NCBI GenBank assembly: GCA_027924585.1
Contig: BSBM01000200.1
Coordinates: forward strand, 1,550,001 to 1,614,000
Direction: 5' to 3'
Length of the DNA stretch: 64,000 nt
From: Larix kaempferi
Lineage: Eukaryota; Streptophyta; Pinopsida; Pinales; Pinaceae
Shown here in pieces: positions 63,898-64,000 of the stretch (position 1 is its first letter; every line of letters begins with the position of its first letter). The notes under the pieces were generated by a model that worked only from the letters and a program-made list of their open reading frames with translations, did not search any database and was not told the origin of the DNA. A program made the translations under genes and the position numbers.

Positions 63898-64000
63898 GAT
63901 TTCGTAAAAAACAAGAGTTTTTAAAAAATGTGTTTTATTTCATAAATGGAATCAACAAAGTATGCACATTCTACGTCATAACGACTTTGTATAGTTTGCG
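63890..64000 (+). repeat. Partial last monomer, cut by the window end
   Basis: The final unit covers monomer positions 1-111 and stops at TAGTTTGCG. Its variants (ACAAGAG, TTTTTAAAAAATG, ACTTTGTATAG) resemble the unit at about 59400-59500 and not the expected continuation at 51.87 kb, so the 12-kb duplication ends just before it. Confidence 0.9.

Larger units (their letters stand above)
1..64000 (+). repeat. 173-bp tandem satellite array filling the window
   Basis: Every part of the window is a copy of one 173-bp monomer in the same orientation, from a unit boundary at 1 to a partial unit at 63890-64000. Recurring landmarks in each unit, counted from gtttacatga as base 1, are an A6 run near 16-22, TTTTTAGAAAATG near 29-41, TTTCATAAATGG near 50-60, GTATGCACATTC near 71-82, CGTCATAACGAC near 85-95, TTGCGCATGCGT near 107-118, AAGCTT near 131-136, GTTTTTTAAAATCA near 147-160 and CTTCTAGAAG at 164-173. 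Base composition is about 67% A+T. Most units differ from each other by a few to about ten bases. The array continues past both ends of the window. Centromeric or pericentromeric location is an inference from unit length and higher-order structure only. The strand is arbitrary. Confidence 0.99.

Noticed and set aside
1-64000. CRISPR array
   Set aside because: The sequence repeats over its full 173 bp with no unique spacers between shorter constant repeats.
1-64000. CENP-B box in the monomer
   Set aside because: I looked for the TTCG....A..CGGG pattern on both strands. The TTTCGTAAAAAACACGAG region shares only the first bases and lacks the CGGG end.
1-64000. Inverted monomers or a strand switch in the array
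   Set aside because: The gtttacatga-to-CTTCTAGAAG order was followed along the window and every unit reads the same way. The minus-strand frames do not indicate inversion.
1-64000. Telomeric repeats, rDNA or tRNA genes embedded in the array
   Set aside because: No run of a short telomere-type repeat, no rRNA-like segment and no tRNA A/B boxes in context were seen.

Overview
The whole 64,000-base window is one uninterrupted head-to-tail satellite DNA array. The repeat unit (monomer) is 173 bp. It was measured from the recurrence of the gtttacatga word, whose first starts are 1, 174 and 347. Summing the spacings gives about 371 units plus a final partial unit at 63890-64000: about 367 full-length units, one 160-bp unit, and three truncated units of 42, 101 and about 92 bp. 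All units lie in the same orientation. I saw no unique flanking DNA, transposon insertion, inversion, RNA gene, CRISPR array or credible protein gene.

This is eukaryotic heterochromatin-type DNA. A monomer near the length of a nucleosome plus linker, about 67% A+T, arranged in nested higher-order repeats, is typical of centromeric or pericentromeric satellites. Nothing in the sequence proves a centromere or names the species. Many recurrent variants are C-to-T or G-to-A changes at CpG, which suggests a lineage with CpG methylation such as many plants or vertebrates.

Layout. 1-4.1 kb is a mosaic of two monomer subfamilies (A and B) with internal duplications at 1.73 and 2.94 kb spacing. 4.15-5.9 kb is a very uniform dimeric (346 bp) block. 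7.4-19.9 kb is built from a roughly 13-monomer (2.25 kb) higher-order unit with 18-mer, 16-mer and 29-mer variants. 19.9-21.8 kb is a trimeric (519 bp) block. 22.4-24.4 kb re-uses segments of 15.4-19.4 kb. 25.2-38.05 kb holds a 7.96 kb duplication and a 27-monomer (4,672 bp) unit sampled three times. 38-47 kb is more heterogeneous with small local expansions. 47-64 kb contains long dispersed duplications 8.2, 9.4 and 12.0 kb apart that differ by clean events: a 72-bp deletion, a one-monomer gain, and an 81-bp deletion with filler DNA.

The short open reading frames (about 60-113 codons on both strands) are translations of the monomer itself and are not annotated as genes. The most useful content here is the evolutionary record in the array (unequal exchange, gene conversion, CpG decay) and two short palindromes present in most monomers that resemble NRF-1 and heat-shock-factor sites.

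All block boundaries were found by eye from diagnostic variants and are good to roughly 10-50 bp. Offsets between diagnostic variants were counted directly.
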